Origin: Mesorhizobium sp.
Lineage (GTDB): Bacteria; Pseudomonadota; Alphaproteobacteria; Rhizobiales; Rhizobiaceae
Direction: 5' to 3'
Assembly (NCBI RefSeq): GCF_016793485.1
Contig: NZ_JAEULZ010000024.1
Location: forward strand, 1 to 64,000
Length of the DNA: 64,000 nucleotides
Made by a program: the position numbers and the translations under genes. Under the pieces are notes generated by a model. That model was not told the origin of the DNA, ran no database searches, and saw nothing but the letters and a program-made list of their open reading frames with translations. Shown piece after piece: positions 32,432 to 42,421 of the stretch (within the stretch, counting starts at the first letter, position 1; each line of letters begins with the position of its first letter).

Positions 32432-33403
32432 TCAGCCGGTTATGTCGATGACGCCGCAGTCGCCGGTCTCGGTGCCGAAGGCGATACGACGTTCCTCGTC
32501 GTCCCACATCATGGAGGTGACCGGCCCCTTGCCGGCGCGGCGCAGCAGCACTTCCTTCGAGTCGGCAAAGCGGACGGCGAGCACCATCCCGTCATTATAG
32601 CCGACCGCGACGACCTCCTGGCTCGGGTGGCAGGCGACGCAGGTGACGAGCGCGTTGCCGCGCGTGCCGAGTTCGAGCGGTGCCTTGCCCATCGGGCCGT
32701 CCTTGGCCTGGAAGGGCCAAACGATGGCGGCGGAAGCGCCCGAGCTCGCAAGCCACTTGCCCTTCGCGCTCCACGACAGGCTCTTCACCTTGTTGGGGTA
32801 GCCGGTCATGCGCATGTGCTTGCCGTCGGCGAGCTTCCAGCCGTGCAGGGCATTTTCCTGCATGGCAGTGACGACGAAATTTCCGTCGGGCGAGAAGGTG
32901 ATGGCGGTATGTGCGCCGGCCCATTCCAGTTCGGTCGGTTTGCCCTCGGTGGCCGGGAAATGCAGGGTCACGCCATTGTAGCGGGCGACGCCGAAGCGCA
33001 TGCCCTTCGGCGCGAAGGCGAGCCCTTCCACGGTGCGGGGGTGCTGGAACTCCTTGGTTTTGCTGTCGGCAAAGCGGACGAAGGCGGAGCGGCCGGTCGC
33101 ATAGGCTATGGCGCCTTGCGGTCCCGAGGCCACGCTGCCGATCCATTTGCGTCCTGCCTCGGCGAGCGTATCGCTTCTATCGCCGGCAGTGGAGCAAACC
33201 TTGCCGTCCTCGCCGCCCGTGATCAGCCGGGATTTTGTCTGGTCGAGCGTCGCGGCCAGCAGTCCGTCATGGACCTGGAGCGTCTTGTGGCCGTTGTCGA
33301 GCCGGTGGACCGAACCATCGGCCATCGCGAAATGCGGTACGCCGCCGAGGAAGACGGCGGCGATGCAATGGCCATCGAGGTCAAGCGGGGCGACTGTCGG
33401 CAT
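32432..33403 (-). CDS. WD40-repeat beta-propeller protein
   Basis: A 323-residue soluble protein with no signal peptide, consisting of about seven degenerate WD40-like blades, such as LLAATLDQTKSRLITGGEDG, ITFSPDGNFVVTAM, LSWSAKGKWLASSGASAAIVWP and VACHPSQEVVAVGYNDGMVLA. Such propellers are scaffolds; no catalysis is implied. It is third in an operon with a CobW GTPase and a small unknown gene, whose stop codon it overlaps by 23 bp. CobW plus WD40 pairing is a repeated arrangement in alphaproteobacteria, so a role in metal (probably zinc) supply is likely, though unproven. Confidence 0.85.
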   Translation of the reverse strand: MPTVAPLDLDGHCIAAVFLGGVPHFAMADGSVHRLDNGHKTLQVHDGLLAATLDQTKSRLITGGEDGKVCSTAGDRSDTLAEAGRKWIGSVASGPQGAIAYATGRSAFVRFADSKTKEFQHPRTVEGLAFAPKGMRFGVARYNGVTLHFPATEGKPTELEWAGAHTAITFSPDGNFVVTAMQENALHGWKLADGKHMRMTGYPNKVKSLSWSAKGKWLASSGASAAIVWPFQAKDGPMGKAPLELGTRGNALVTCVACHPSQEVVAVGYNDGMVLAVRFADSKEVLLRRAGKGPVTSMMWDDEERRIAFGTETGDCGVIDITG

Positions 33404-33776
33404 TGTCTTTGATCACGATCTCACGTTCGTCCCACTGGATGATCTGGGTTCCTTCGATGGGAACTGGGGCTGGCCTTCCGTGGTGGTCGTTGACGTAGGT
33501 GTAGCAGAACCAGTCGTTCCAATGGCGCAGCAGCCACGATGTTTCAAGGCTGCGCTGGCCTTTCCCGCAACTTGCCTTGGGGAAGACCGACAGCGTCAGG
33601 CCGGACTTGTAGCCGGAAACGACCATGACGCCCATGCCGGTTTCGTCGTCGCGCGGGTCGTAGACCAGAAGATCGACCGGCCCCGAGTTGGGGCCGAGAT
33701 CATAATTGTGGGCGAGGCGGATGATGTCGCCCGCCCACAGGCTTTCGTCCGGCATGTCGGTCAGCAGGCGCGGCAT
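33381..33776 (-). CDS. Small protein between CobW and WD40 genes, possibly Imm45-like
   Basis: A 131-residue soluble protein. The central part (MVVSGYKSGLTLSVFPKAS, then SLETSWLLRHWNDWF) reminds me of the Imm45 family of predicted polymorphic-toxin immunity proteins, but that comes from memory and is a weak match. No toxin gene is near. The gene lies 7 bp after cobW and overlaps the WD40 gene, so its function is more likely tied to the GTPase. ATG at 33776 was chosen; a second in-frame ATG lies 21 bp downstream. Confidence 0.6.
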   Translation of the reverse strand: MPRLLTDMPDESLWAGDIIRLAHNYDLGPNSGPVDLLVYDPRDDETGMGVMVVSGYKSGLTLSVFPKASCGKGQRSLETSWLLRHWNDWFCYTYVNDHHGRPAPVPIEGTQIIQWDEREIVIKDNADSRPA

Positions 33777-33783
33777 GCGGTAG

Positions 33784-34803
33784 TTATGCGGCCTGGCAGG
33801 CCTCGAAGCTCGTCCGCAGCCTTGCCTCATCGAGATCGCGGCCGATGAAGACCAGCCGGCTTTCGTGTTTCTCGTCGGCTTTCCATGGACGCTGGTGATC
33901 GCCTTCGATGATCATGTGAACTCCCTGCAGCACGTAGCGGTCCGGGTCGTCCTTGAGCGCGATGATGCCCTTGAGGCGAAGGATGTTGGGGCCTTCCATC
34001 TGGGTGATCTTCTCGATCCAGGGAAAGAACCGCTTCGGATCCATCTCGCCGCCCCGCAGCGAGACGGACTTCACGCCGACGTCGTGGATCGGGGAGGCGC
34101 GATCATGGTCATGCCCGTGGTGGTCATGATGGTCGTCGGCATCGAGGAAGTGCGGGTCGTTGTCCATCGCGCGCTTCAGGTCGAAGGCGCCGCGATCCAG
34201 AACCTCCTTCAAGTCGACGCCCGAACGCTCGGTGCGGTGGATGCGGGCGGACGGGTTGATGGCGCGTACCGTCGCCTCGACCTTTGCCAGTTCCTCCGGC
34301 GTCACGAGGTCGGTCTTGTTCAGCACGACGACGTCGGCAAAAGCGATCTGGTCCTCGGCCTCCTTCGAGTCCTTCAGGCGCAGCGGCAGGTGCTTGGCGT
34401 CGACCAAGGCGACCACGGCGTCGAGCTTGGTCTTGGAGCGGACGTCATCGTCCATGAAAAAAGTCTGGGCGACGGGCGCGGGATCGGCAAGGCCGGTGGT
34501 CTCGACCACGATTGCGTCGAAGCGGCCGGGGCGGCGCATCAGGCCCTCGACGACGCGGATCAGATCGCCGCGCACCGTGCAGCAGACGCAGCCGTTGTTC
34601 ATCTCGTAGATTTCCTCGTCGGATTCCACGATCAGGTCGTTGTCGATGCCGATTTCGCCGAACTCGTTGACGATGACGGCGTAGCGCCGGCCATGGTTCT
34701 CCGAGAGTATGCGGTTGAGGAGGGTCGTCTTGCCGGAGCCGAGATAGCCCGTCAGGACGGTCACCGGAATCTGGGGCGGGTTGGTGGTTTGTGCTTCGCT
34801 CAT
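33784..34803 (-). CDS. CobW/COG0523-family GTPase, probable zinc metallochaperone
   Basis: A 339-residue G3E GTPase. The P-loop is GYLGSGKTT (residues 19-27), the metal-binding CxCC motif is Cys72-Val-Cys74-Cys75, the switch includes [11 protein letters not shown], and the base-recognition motif is NKTD. A His/Asp-rich loop ([12 protein letters not shown], about residues 225-236) should bind zinc. The C-terminal CobW_C domain is present ([12 protein letters not shown] to the end). Cobalamin synthesis genes are absent nearby, so zinc transfer (ZNG1/ZagA-type) is more likely than cobalt. I could not see a Zur box. The gene leads the operon with the small protein and the WD40 protein. Confidence 0.92.
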   Translation of the reverse strand: MSEAQTTNPPQIPVTVLTGYLGSGKTTLLNRILSENHGRRYAVIVNEFGEIGIDNDLIVESDEEIYEMNNGCVCCTVRGDLIRVVEGLMRRPGRFDAIVVETTGLADPAPVAQTFFMDDDVRSKTKLDAVVALVDAKHLPLRLKDSKEAEDQIAFADVVVLNKTDLVTPEELAKVEATVRAINPSARIHRTERSGVDLKEVLDRGAFDLKRAMDNDPHFLDADDHHDHHGHDHDRASPIHDVGVKSVSLRGGEMDPKRFFPWIEKITQMEGPNILRLKGIIALKDDPDRYVLQGVHMIIEGDHQRPWKADEKHESRLVFIGRDLDEARLRTSFEACQAA

Positions 34804-35077
34804 CGCATGCCTCGCTCGATCAGACGCTCCATATAGTGTGGCGGTTTTGATTTTGCACGTCCGGCGAGGGCCGTGTCCTGCCGTTCCAGACGCTGAAACC
34901 GCCCGAATGCGCCGAAATTCTCGACACACTTTTTCGTTTGTCATCTAACTGTTATCTCGGTCTGGCATTAGCGAGCCGTCGCGAGCTTTGCTTGCCGGCA
35001 AAGGGTTTGGTGAAATACCCGAAAAGCCCCGTTTCGGTGATTTTTCCGGGTAGCCCGGCTAATTGGGGGACGCTTTT

Positions 35078-35548
35078 ATGTCCAAGACAAACAAGAGCCT
35101 GACGATGAGCCGGCTTCAGTCGGCTGCGAGGCTTACGAGAACCGCGCTTGCGGCAAGGCTGCTGGCGCACGGCTTCTATGCAGGGCAGGACCAGATCATG
35201 TTGGCGCTCAGCAGCGAGGACGGCCAGACGCCGGGGCAGCTTGCGTCGCGGCTCGGTGTTCGCCCGCCGACCATCACCAAGACCATCAACAGGCTGCAAG
35301 CCCAGGGTTTCCTGGATAAGCGGGCATCCAACCACGATGCACGCCAGGCACATATCTTTTTGACCGAGGTGGGCCGCGAAACGATCAAGGCGATCGAGAA
35401 ATCAGTGCGGAAGACCGAAAAGCAGGCTCTCAAAGGCCTCGACAAGAAGGAGCAGAAGGCACTCGCCAAGCTTCTGGCACGCATCGAGGCCAATCTTTCC
35501 AACAGCGAACTCGTAGAAATCGACGACGAGCCGGAAACTGAAGAATAG
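35078..35548 (+). CDS. MarR-family transcriptional regulator (possibly LdtR-like)
   Basis: A 156-residue winged-helix protein. The DNA-binding core is QTPGQLASRLGVRPPTITKTINRLQAQGF followed by the wing DARQAHIFLT; flanking helices form the dimer. The N-terminal SRLQSAARLTRTALAARLL and the basic C-terminal helix resemble LdtR, the rhizobial/Liberibacter regulator of L,D-transpeptidase and osmotic tolerance, but this is from memory and no ldt gene is adjacent. The 274-bp upstream region has two small inverted repeats, CTTTGC...GCAAAG (34986-35003) and CCGGG-TAG-CCCGG (35046-35058). The latter is near the start and may be an autoregulatory site. Confidence 0.85.
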   Translation: MSKTNKSLTMSRLQSAARLTRTALAARLLAHGFYAGQDQIMLALSSEDGQTPGQLASRLGVRPPTITKTINRLQAQGFLDKRASNHDARQAHIFLTEVGRETIKAIEKSVRKTEKQALKGLDKKEQKALAKLLARIEANLSNSELVEIDDEPETEE

Positions 35549-35667
35549 CTCGGAGGCTTACAGCGCCTGCTTATCGTGAAATTTGCATAGCAGACTTTAG
35601 TATTTGCTAGTTGCGAGGGACGGCGGATTCGACCACAAGGCGCCTACTGGCATGAAGTGGCCGCGTC

Positions 35668-36606
35668 TTGAATAAACCGACCCCCACCGATCTGGCGACA
35701 CCGCCCGCCGCGATCCTATACATGAACGCGGTCTTCCTCCTGTTCACCTTCCAGGACACAGGCGCGAAGTACCTCGTGATTGCCGGCATCGCTCCGCTGT
35801 TCGTTGCATGGATGCGATATGCAACGCATCTGCTGGCCGTGCCGTTTCTTTTGCAGGGATGGCGAAACCCTGGCCGGTTTCGCGCTGCCAGCCTTCCGGC
35901 GCAAGCACTGCGGAGCTTAATGCTTTTCGGCTCAAGCATCTTCAATTTCATGGCGCTGCAGACGCTGCAACTCGCCGAAACAACATCAATCGCGTTCTTC
36001 GGCCCGATGGTCGTCACGGCGCTTGCCGGTCCGCTGCTTGGAGAATGGGCGGGATGGCGGAGGTGGATGGCGATCCTGGCGGGCTTTGTGGGTGTGCTGA
36101 TCATCACGCGTCCGGGCTTCGGATCGTTCGCCGTCGGGCATCTCTACGCGTTGTGCGGAATGCTGTCTTACTGCCTCTATGTCATCATGACCCGGCGATT
36201 GTCCGCCACGGAGACGGCTGAAAGCATGATCCTTTACTCGGCTCTTGTGCCGGTCGTCCTGTTGTTGCCGGCCTTGCCCCTTATGGTTTCGCTGCCGAAG
36301 GACGCGCTGCATTGGGCTGTGCTGCTGTCGATCGGCGTGTTCGGAGCCATTGCGCACTGGTTCCTGATCAAGGCTTACCAGATTGCAACGGCTTCCGCGC
36401 TTGCACCCTATCCATACGTCCAGATGATCTGGATGATTGCGGCCGGATGGCTCGTTTTCGATCAACTTCCCGACGTGTGGACACTGGTGGGCGCATCGGT
36501 AATCGTTGCCAGCGGGCTCTACATTATTCATCGAGAGCATCGCCTACGCCTGACCATGTCGGCTGCTCCCAGCGCCGAAGACGAAGAGCTGGCAAAAAAG
36601 CTTTGA
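35668..36606 (+). CDS. EamA/DMT-superfamily transporter (RhaT/YdcZ-like permease)
   Basis: A 312-residue inner-membrane protein with ten predicted helices in two EamA halves (first about residues 17-145, second about 155-290). Typical repeats are visible: LAETTSIAFFGPMVVTALAGPLLGE in the first half and ATASALAPYPYVQMIWMIAAGWLVFD in the second. Function is probably export of a small metabolite; the substrate is unknown. The apparent start is TTG with a weak ribosome site; the first in-frame ATG is 54 bp downstream and would cut into the first helix. It is a single gene. Confidence 0.85.
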   Translation: MNKPTPTDLATPPAAILYMNAVFLLFTFQDTGAKYLVIAGIAPLFVAWMRYATHLLAVPFLLQGWRNPGRFRAASLPAQALRSLMLFGSSIFNFMALQTLQLAETTSIAFFGPMVVTALAGPLLGEWAGWRRWMAILAGFVGVLIITRPGFGSFAVGHLYALCGMLSYCLYVIMTRRLSATETAESMILYSALVPVVLLLPALPLMVSLPKDALHWAVLLSIGVFGAIAHWFLIKAYQIATASALAPYPYVQMIWMIAAGWLVFDQLPDVWTLVGASVIVASGLYIIHREHRLRLTMSAAPSAEDEELAKKL

Positions 36607-36630
36607 CCCGACCACCCTTGATGGCCTATG

Positions 36631-36657
36631 CGCGTCTTTAAACAGTTTAAAGATGCG
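36631..36657 (+). promoter_or_regulatory. Near-perfect 27-bp palindrome, candidate LacI operator
   Basis: The core TCTTTAAACAGTTTAAAGA (36635-36653) is a perfect 9-bp inverted repeat around one base. One mismatch outward, the flanks CGC and GCG pair again. It ends 34 bp before the LacI-family start codon, the usual place for an autoregulatory LacI-type operator. Most such sites have a central CG rather than a single A, so the half-site spacing is slightly unusual. Confidence 0.65.
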
Positions 36658-36690
36658 TTTTAAGGCTCTTGGCCGGGAAGGGAGGGCGCG

Positions 36691-37713
36691 CTGGCACAGA
36701 AGATCAAGCTCTCGACAATCGCCGATGCGCTCGGCGTCTCGACGGCCACGGTCTCGCTTGCCCTGCGCGACAGCCCGTTGGTCGCCGATGCGACCCGGGA
36801 CAAGATCAAGGATCACGCCCGCGCCATCGGCTATATCTACAACCGCCGCGCTGCAAGCCTGCGCACCTCGCGATCGGGAATCGTCGGCGTCGTCGTCCAC
36901 GACATCATGAACCCGTTCTTCGCCGAAATCCTGCGCTCGATCGAAAGCGAACTCGACCGCAGCCGGCAAACCTTCATCCTTTCCAACCACTACGACCAGC
37001 TCGAGAAGCAGCGCACCTTCATTGACACGCTGCTGCAGCTCGGCGCCGACGGCGTCATCATGTCGCCGGCTATCGGGACGCCGCGCGAGGACATCGTCGT
37101 TGCCGAGGAGAACGGGCTGCCGGCGGTGCTGATCGCGCGCAGCGTCGAGGGTGCGGCGGTGCCGGTGTTTCGCGGCGACGACGCCTATGGCACGGGGCTC
37201 GCCACCAACCACCTGATTTCGCTTGGCCACAAGCGCATCGCCATGATCGGCGGCACGGACCAGACGTCAACGGGGCGCGACCGATACCAGGGCTACGTCC
37301 GGGCGATGGATGCCGCAGGCCTGACGATGGAGCCGCACTGGCGCATTGCGGGGCCGCGCACCAAACAGGCAGGCTTCGAGGCGGCCGGGCAGTTTCTGGC
37401 GCTGAAGGACCATCCTACTGCCGCCGTCTGCTGGAACGATCTGGTTGCCATCGGGCTGATGAACGGTATCGCACGCGCCGGGCTCGTGCCCGGCATCGAT
37501 ATTTCTGTCACCGGCTATGACGACCTCGAGGAAGCGGCCATTGCTACGCCGGCGCTGACAACGGTCTGGAACGGCCAGCGCGAGGTCGGGCGAAGGGCGG
37601 CGCGGGCGCTGCTAGACAAGCTTTCGGGACAACCCGTGAATCCTTCGCAAGAACTCATCAGGCCGGAACTGCATGTCCGGCAATCAACCGGGAAACCAGT
37701 GGAGCGCCAATGA
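36691..37713 (+). CDS. LacI-family transcriptional regulator with apparent CTG start
   Basis: A 340-residue repressor. The N-terminal helix-turn-helix and hinge are complete (LSTIADALGVSTATVSLALR, then DKIKDHARAIGYIYNRRAAS), followed by a periplasmic-binding-like effector domain (VGVVVHDIMNPFFAEIL, GTGLATNHLISLGHKRIAMI, VTGYDDLEEA). In this frame the last stop upstream is at 36661-36663 and there is no ATG, GTG or TTG before the HTH. CTG at 36691 lies 6 bases after GGAG of an AAGGGAGGG site, so it is taken as the start. The first conventional start (TTG 36778) would remove the DNA-binding helix. The stop overlaps the dehydrogenase ATG. Confidence 0.85.
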   Translation: MAQKIKLSTIADALGVSTATVSLALRDSPLVADATRDKIKDHARAIGYIYNRRAASLRTSRSGIVGVVVHDIMNPFFAEILRSIESELDRSRQTFILSNHYDQLEKQRTFIDTLLQLGADGVIMSPAIGTPREDIVVAEENGLPAVLIARSVEGAAVPVFRGDDAYGTGLATNHLISLGHKRIAMIGGTDQTSTGRDRYQGYVRAMDAAGLTMEPHWRIAGPRTKQAGFEAAGQFLALKDHPTAAVCWNDLVAIGLMNGIARAGLVPGIDISVTGYDDLEEAAIATPALTTVWNGQREVGRRAARALLDKLSGQPVNPSQELIRPELHVRQSTGKPVERQ

Positions 37714-38687
37714 CCGCAAATGATCTCAGCCGGATAACGATACTCGTACCGGGCAAGTTGAACGCCCATGCGGCCGAGCGCATTCGGAAGACCTTCGACA
37801 TGGTGACGATGGATGTCGCCGACTCGGACAAGATACCTGCGGATCTGGCGGAAAAGGTGCGCGGGATTGCTGCGTTTGGCGGAATCAGCGCAGCGTTCAT
37901 GAAGAAGCTGCCAAAGCTCGAAATCGTTGCCAGCTTCGGCGTCGGCTACGATTCGGTCGATGCGGCGCATGCCGGCAAGACCGATGTGATGGTGACCAAC
38001 ACGCCTGATGTGCTGACCGAGGAGGTGGCGGATACGGCGCTCGGGCTCCTCATCAACACGGTGCGCGAATTCCCGAAGGCGGAAAACTATCTGCGCGAGG
38101 GCCGCTGGGTAAAGGAAGGCCCGTACCGACTGACAGCAGGCACATTGCGTGGCCGAAATGCCGGCATCTTCGGCATGGGTCGCATCGGGCAGGCGATCGC
38201 CCGCAGGCTGGAGGCGTTCGGGTTGTCGGTGGCCTATCATAACAGGCGGCAGGTCGAGGGTCTGCCCTACGAATATCACCCGACGCTGGTTTCGCTGGCC
38301 TCGGCGGTCGATACGCTCATTTCCGTCGTGCCCGGAGGTCCCTCCACGGCCAAGGCGGTGAACACCGAAGTGCTGAAGGCGCTTGGCCCGAGCGGCGTGT
38401 TCGTGAATATCGGCCGTGGCAGCACGGTCGACGAGGACGCGCTGGCTACAGCGCTTGCCGACGGCACGATCTACGCAGCAGGGCTCGACGTGTTCGCCGA
38501 CGAACCAAACGTGCCCAAGGCGCTCCTAGACGTTCCCAATGCGTCGCTGCTGCCGCATGTCGGCTCGGCGTCGATTTACACGCGCAACGCGATGGCCGAT
38601 CTCGTGGTCGACAACCTGATTTCCTGGTTTGCCGAAGGCAAGCCGGTGACGGCGGTTCCCGAAACCGCGCACGTCAAGGCGAAATAG
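37710..38687 (+). CDS. D-2-hydroxyacid dehydrogenase (hydroxypyruvate/glyoxylate reductase-like)
   Basis: A 325-residue NAD(P)-dependent enzyme that reduces 2-keto acids. The Rossmann motif is GMGRIG (155-160) and the catalytic triad is Arg236 (NIGRGS), Glu265 (ADEP) and His283 (LPHVGSAS). The substrate loop FGVGYDSVD is conserved. The overlap with the LacI gene (ATGA) indicates one transcript and probable control by that repressor. Glyoxylate or hydroxypyruvate is a good guess because ureide and sarcosine pathways nearby release C2/C3 units, but sugar-acid derivatives are also possible. Confidence 0.88.
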   Translation: MTANDLSRITILVPGKLNAHAAERIRKTFDMVTMDVADSDKIPADLAEKVRGIAAFGGISAAFMKKLPKLEIVASFGVGYDSVDAAHAGKTDVMVTNTPDVLTEEVADTALGLLINTVREFPKAENYLREGRWVKEGPYRLTAGTLRGRNAGIFGMGRIGQAIARRLEAFGLSVAYHNRRQVEGLPYEYHPTLVSLASAVDTLISVVPGGPSTAKAVNTEVLKALGPSGVFVNIGRGSTVDEDALATALADGTIYAAGLDVFADEPNVPKALLDVPNASLLPHVGSASIYTRNAMADLVVDNLISWFAEGKPVTAVPETAHVKAK

Positions 38688-38689
38688 CC

Positions 38690-39463
38690 TTACTCGGCGG
38701 CTGCCTGCGCACCGGTTCGCGCCACGGCATGGGCGCGGACGGCGTCGCCGAAGGCGCGGAAAATCTTCGCCGAATTGTTGTCCGAATGCACCCAGTATTC
38801 CGGGTGCCACTGGACGCCGACGGCGAATGCACGCGCGTCCTTCACGGATACAGCTTCCACGGTGCCGTCCGGAGCGACGGCCTCGACCTGTAGCCGGGAG
38901 CCGGGAAGGTCGATGGCCTGGCGGTGCACGGAGTTGACCATGATGTCGCCTGGGCCGAAAACGCCGGCCAAACAGGTGCCGGGCTTGATCGATACGCTTT
39001 GGCGAATGCCGAAGCGCTCATCCTGAATGTCGGAAACCGGGGCGCGGTGGTCCAGAGAGCCGGGACGCTCCTGAATCTCGGTCGCGAGCGTGCCGCCCAG
39101 CGCTACGTTCAGTTCCTGGATACCCCGGCAGATGGCGAGCAGCGGAACGCCGTAGTCGATCGCCTTGCGGATGAGCGGAAGTGTGGTGGAGTCCCGTGCG
39201 GGATCGTAGGGGCCGTTGGCTTCCGTCGCCTCGGCGCCATAGAGCGAAGGGTGCACGTTGGACCGTGAGCCGGTCATCAACACGCCGTCGACGGATGCAA
39301 GAAGCTGGTCGAGATCGAGCCGATCGCCGAAGGAGGGCACGAGTACCGGGAAGACGCCCGCGGCGCTGATCGCAGCCTCCAGATACTGCTTTGGTGCAGC
39401 GTGCCAATCGTAATTGTCGACATGCTTGACGTCGGTCGATACGGCGACGAGGGGCTGGGGCAT
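38690..39463 (-). CDS. Gamma-glutamyl-gamma-aminobutyrate hydrolase-like class I amidotransferase
   Basis: A 257-residue peptidase C26 enzyme that would hydrolyse a gamma-glutamyl amide. The triad is visible: Cys112 in AICRGIQELNV, His220 and Glu222 in QWHPEYW. In the Puu polyamine pathway such an enzyme releases GABA from gamma-glutamyl-GABA. The GS-like ligase at 27190 could supply gamma-glutamyl amines, but the two genes are 10 kb apart, so the link is an inference. The gene is convergent with the dehydrogenase (2 bp gap) and divergent from the TRAP-transporter binding protein. Confidence 0.88.
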   Translation of the reverse strand: MPQPLVAVSTDVKHVDNYDWHAAPKQYLEAAISAAGVFPVLVPSFGDRLDLDQLLASVDGVLMTGSRSNVHPSLYGAEATEANGPYDPARDSTTLPLIRKAIDYGVPLLAICRGIQELNVALGGTLATEIQERPGSLDHRAPVSDIQDERFGIRQSVSIKPGTCLAGVFGPGDIMVNSVHRQAIDLPGSRLQVEAVAPDGTVEAVSVKDARAFAVGVQWHPEYWVHSDNNSAKIFRAFGDAVRAHAVARTGAQAAAE

Positions 39464-39469
39464 GGATGA

Positions 39470-40840
<1,371 letters not shown>

Positions 40841-40865
40841 ACCTCATCGCAACATCCCAAACGAA

Positions 40866-40899
40866 AGCCCCGGATGGCGACATCCGGGGCTCCTTGTTT
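40866..40899 (+). terminator. Hairpin terminator between convergent dctP and dctM
   Basis: A perfect 11-bp stem (AGCCCCGGATG with its complement) around GCGA is followed by CCTTGTTTG. On the other strand it is followed by TTTCGT, so it can serve both genes. Confidence 0.8.
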
Positions 40900-40909
40900 G
40901 TGGGTCGCT

Positions 40910-42421
40910 TCAGTTGAAGCTTGGCGGCTGCGACAGGTCGGGTTGCGCGGGCTGGGCTGGCTGTCCGGCCGGTGGTGCATTGCCGAAGCTTGGCGGTGCG
41001 TTGAGGTCAAAGGCCGGAGGTGAGCCGAGCCCGCCGCCGGGCGCATCGGGGATCGTGATCTGGATTTTGTCGAGATCGACATCGACGGTCGGGTCGAGGA
41101 AGAAGGTCACCATTTCGGGGAAGGCGATCAGCAGGCCGACAAGGATCAACTGCAGGCACAGCCACGGAATCGCCCCGAGATAAATGTCGCGCGTGCGCAC
41201 CGTCTTGGGGGCGATGCCGCGCAGATAGAACAGCGCGAAGCCAAAGGGTGGATGCATGAAGCTCGTTTGCATGTTGGCGCAGATCATGACGCCGAACCAG
41301 ACGAGGTCGATGCCGAGCGCCGAAGCCACGGGCGCGAGCAACGGCACGATGATAAAGGCGATCTCGAAGAAATCGAGGAAGAAGGCGATGATGAAGATGA
41401 AGATGTTGACGAAGATCAGGAAGCCGACCACGCCGCCCGGCAGGTTGGTCAGCATGGCTTCCAGCCAGTGACCGCCGCCGACGCCTTGGAAGACGAGGCT
41501 GAAGACACGCGCGCCAAGCAGGATGAAGATGACCATGGCAGTCAGCCGCATCGTCTGATCCATGCCCGAATAGGTGAGCTTCCAGGTCAGGCGGCCGTTC
41601 ATCCAGGCGAGCAGCATGGCTCCGAAAACGCCCATCGCGCCGGCTTCCGTCGGCGTGGCTAGACCGAGGAAGATCGTCCCGAGCACGACGAAGATCAGCG
41701 CCAGCGACGGGATCATGCCTCGCGCGCATTTTACGAGCAGAGGCCAGCCGCGAAGGGTGCGCGCTTCCGGCGGCAATGCAGGCACGTAGTGCGGCCGAAT
41801 AATCGACAGGATGAAAACCCAGCCCATGAAGAGCAGGACCTGTACGATGGAGGCGCCCGTCGCGCCGATATACATGTCGCCGGGAGACCGTCCGAGCGCG
41901 TCGGCCAGTACGATCAGCACCAGCGACGGCGGGATGAGCTGCGTGATGGTGCCGGACGCTGCGATGACGCCGGTGGCGTGGCGGACGTTGTAGCCGTAGC
42001 GGGTCATGATCGGCAGCGAGATGAGACCCATCGCGATGACCGATGCGGCGACGGTGCCGGTGATCGCGCCAAGCACCGCGCCGACGATGATGACGGCGTA
42101 GGAAAGGCCGCCGCGCAGGCCGCCGAAGAGCTGGCCGAAGCCTTCCAGCAGATCTTCTGCGAGACCGCTTCGTTCGAGAATCACGCCCATGAAGGTGAAG
42201 AAGGGAATGGCGAGCAGAAGCTCGTTCGAGAGGACTGAATAGAGCTGGTAGGTCAGGTTGCCGAGGAAGTCGGGCGCGATCAGGCCGAGCTCTATGGCGA
42301 TGAAGCCGAAGAACAGGCCGACGGCCGCCAGCGAGAATGCCGCCGGGTAGCCGATCGCGAGGAAGATGATCAGCCCCAGGAACATCAGCGGGGCCATGTA
42401 TTCGGTCAGCAATTCGATCAT
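40910..42421 (-). CDS. dctM: TRAP transporter large permease (DctM)
   Basis: A 503-residue inner-membrane protein with about 12-13 helices; it forms the ion-coupled transport channel. Typical DctM wording is seen: NELLLAIPFFTFMGVILERSG (split by a loop), TGTVAASVIAMG, SGTITQLIPPSLVLIV, LATPTEAGAMGVFGA and SFMHPPFGFALFYLRG. The C-terminal about 55 residues after FFLDPTV are Pro/Ala/Gln-rich and low complexity (for example GQPAQPAQPDLSQPP), longer than usual for the family. The start overlaps the dctQ stop (ATGA). Confidence 0.93.
   Translation of the reverse strand: MIELLTEYMAPLMFLGLIIFLAIGYPAAFSLAAVGLFFGFIAIELGLIAPDFLGNLTYQLYSVLSNELLLAIPFFTFMGVILERSGLAEDLLEGFGQLFGGLRGGLSYAVIIVGAVLGAITGTVAASVIAMGLISLPIMTRYGYNVRHATGVIAASGTITQLIPPSLVLIVLADALGRSPGDMYIGATGASIVQVLLFMGWVFILSIIRPHYVPALPPEARTLRGWPLLVKCARGMIPSLALIFVVLGTIFLGLATPTEAGAMGVFGAMLLAWMNGRLTWKLTYSGMDQTMRLTAMVIFILLGARVFSLVFQGVGGGHWLEAMLTNLPGGVVGFLIFVNIFIFIIAFFLDFFEIAFIIVPLLAPVASALGIDLVWFGVMICANMQTSFMHPPFGFALFYLRGIAPKTVRTRDIYLGAIPWLCLQLILVGLLIAFPEMVTFFLDPTVDVDLDKIQITIPDAPGGGLGSPPAFDLNAPPSFGNAPPAGQPAQPAQPDLSQPPSFN

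Noticed and set aside
33381-33776. A polymorphic toxin-immunity locus
   Set aside because: The Imm45-like resemblance is weak and there is no toxin, Rhs or secretion gene nearby; the tight operon with cobW is stronger evidence for another role.
36661-36780. A frameshifted or truncated lacI gene
   Set aside because: The frame is continuous through the whole helix-turn-helix from CTG 36691, with a good ribosome site, so an unusual start explains it better than damage.
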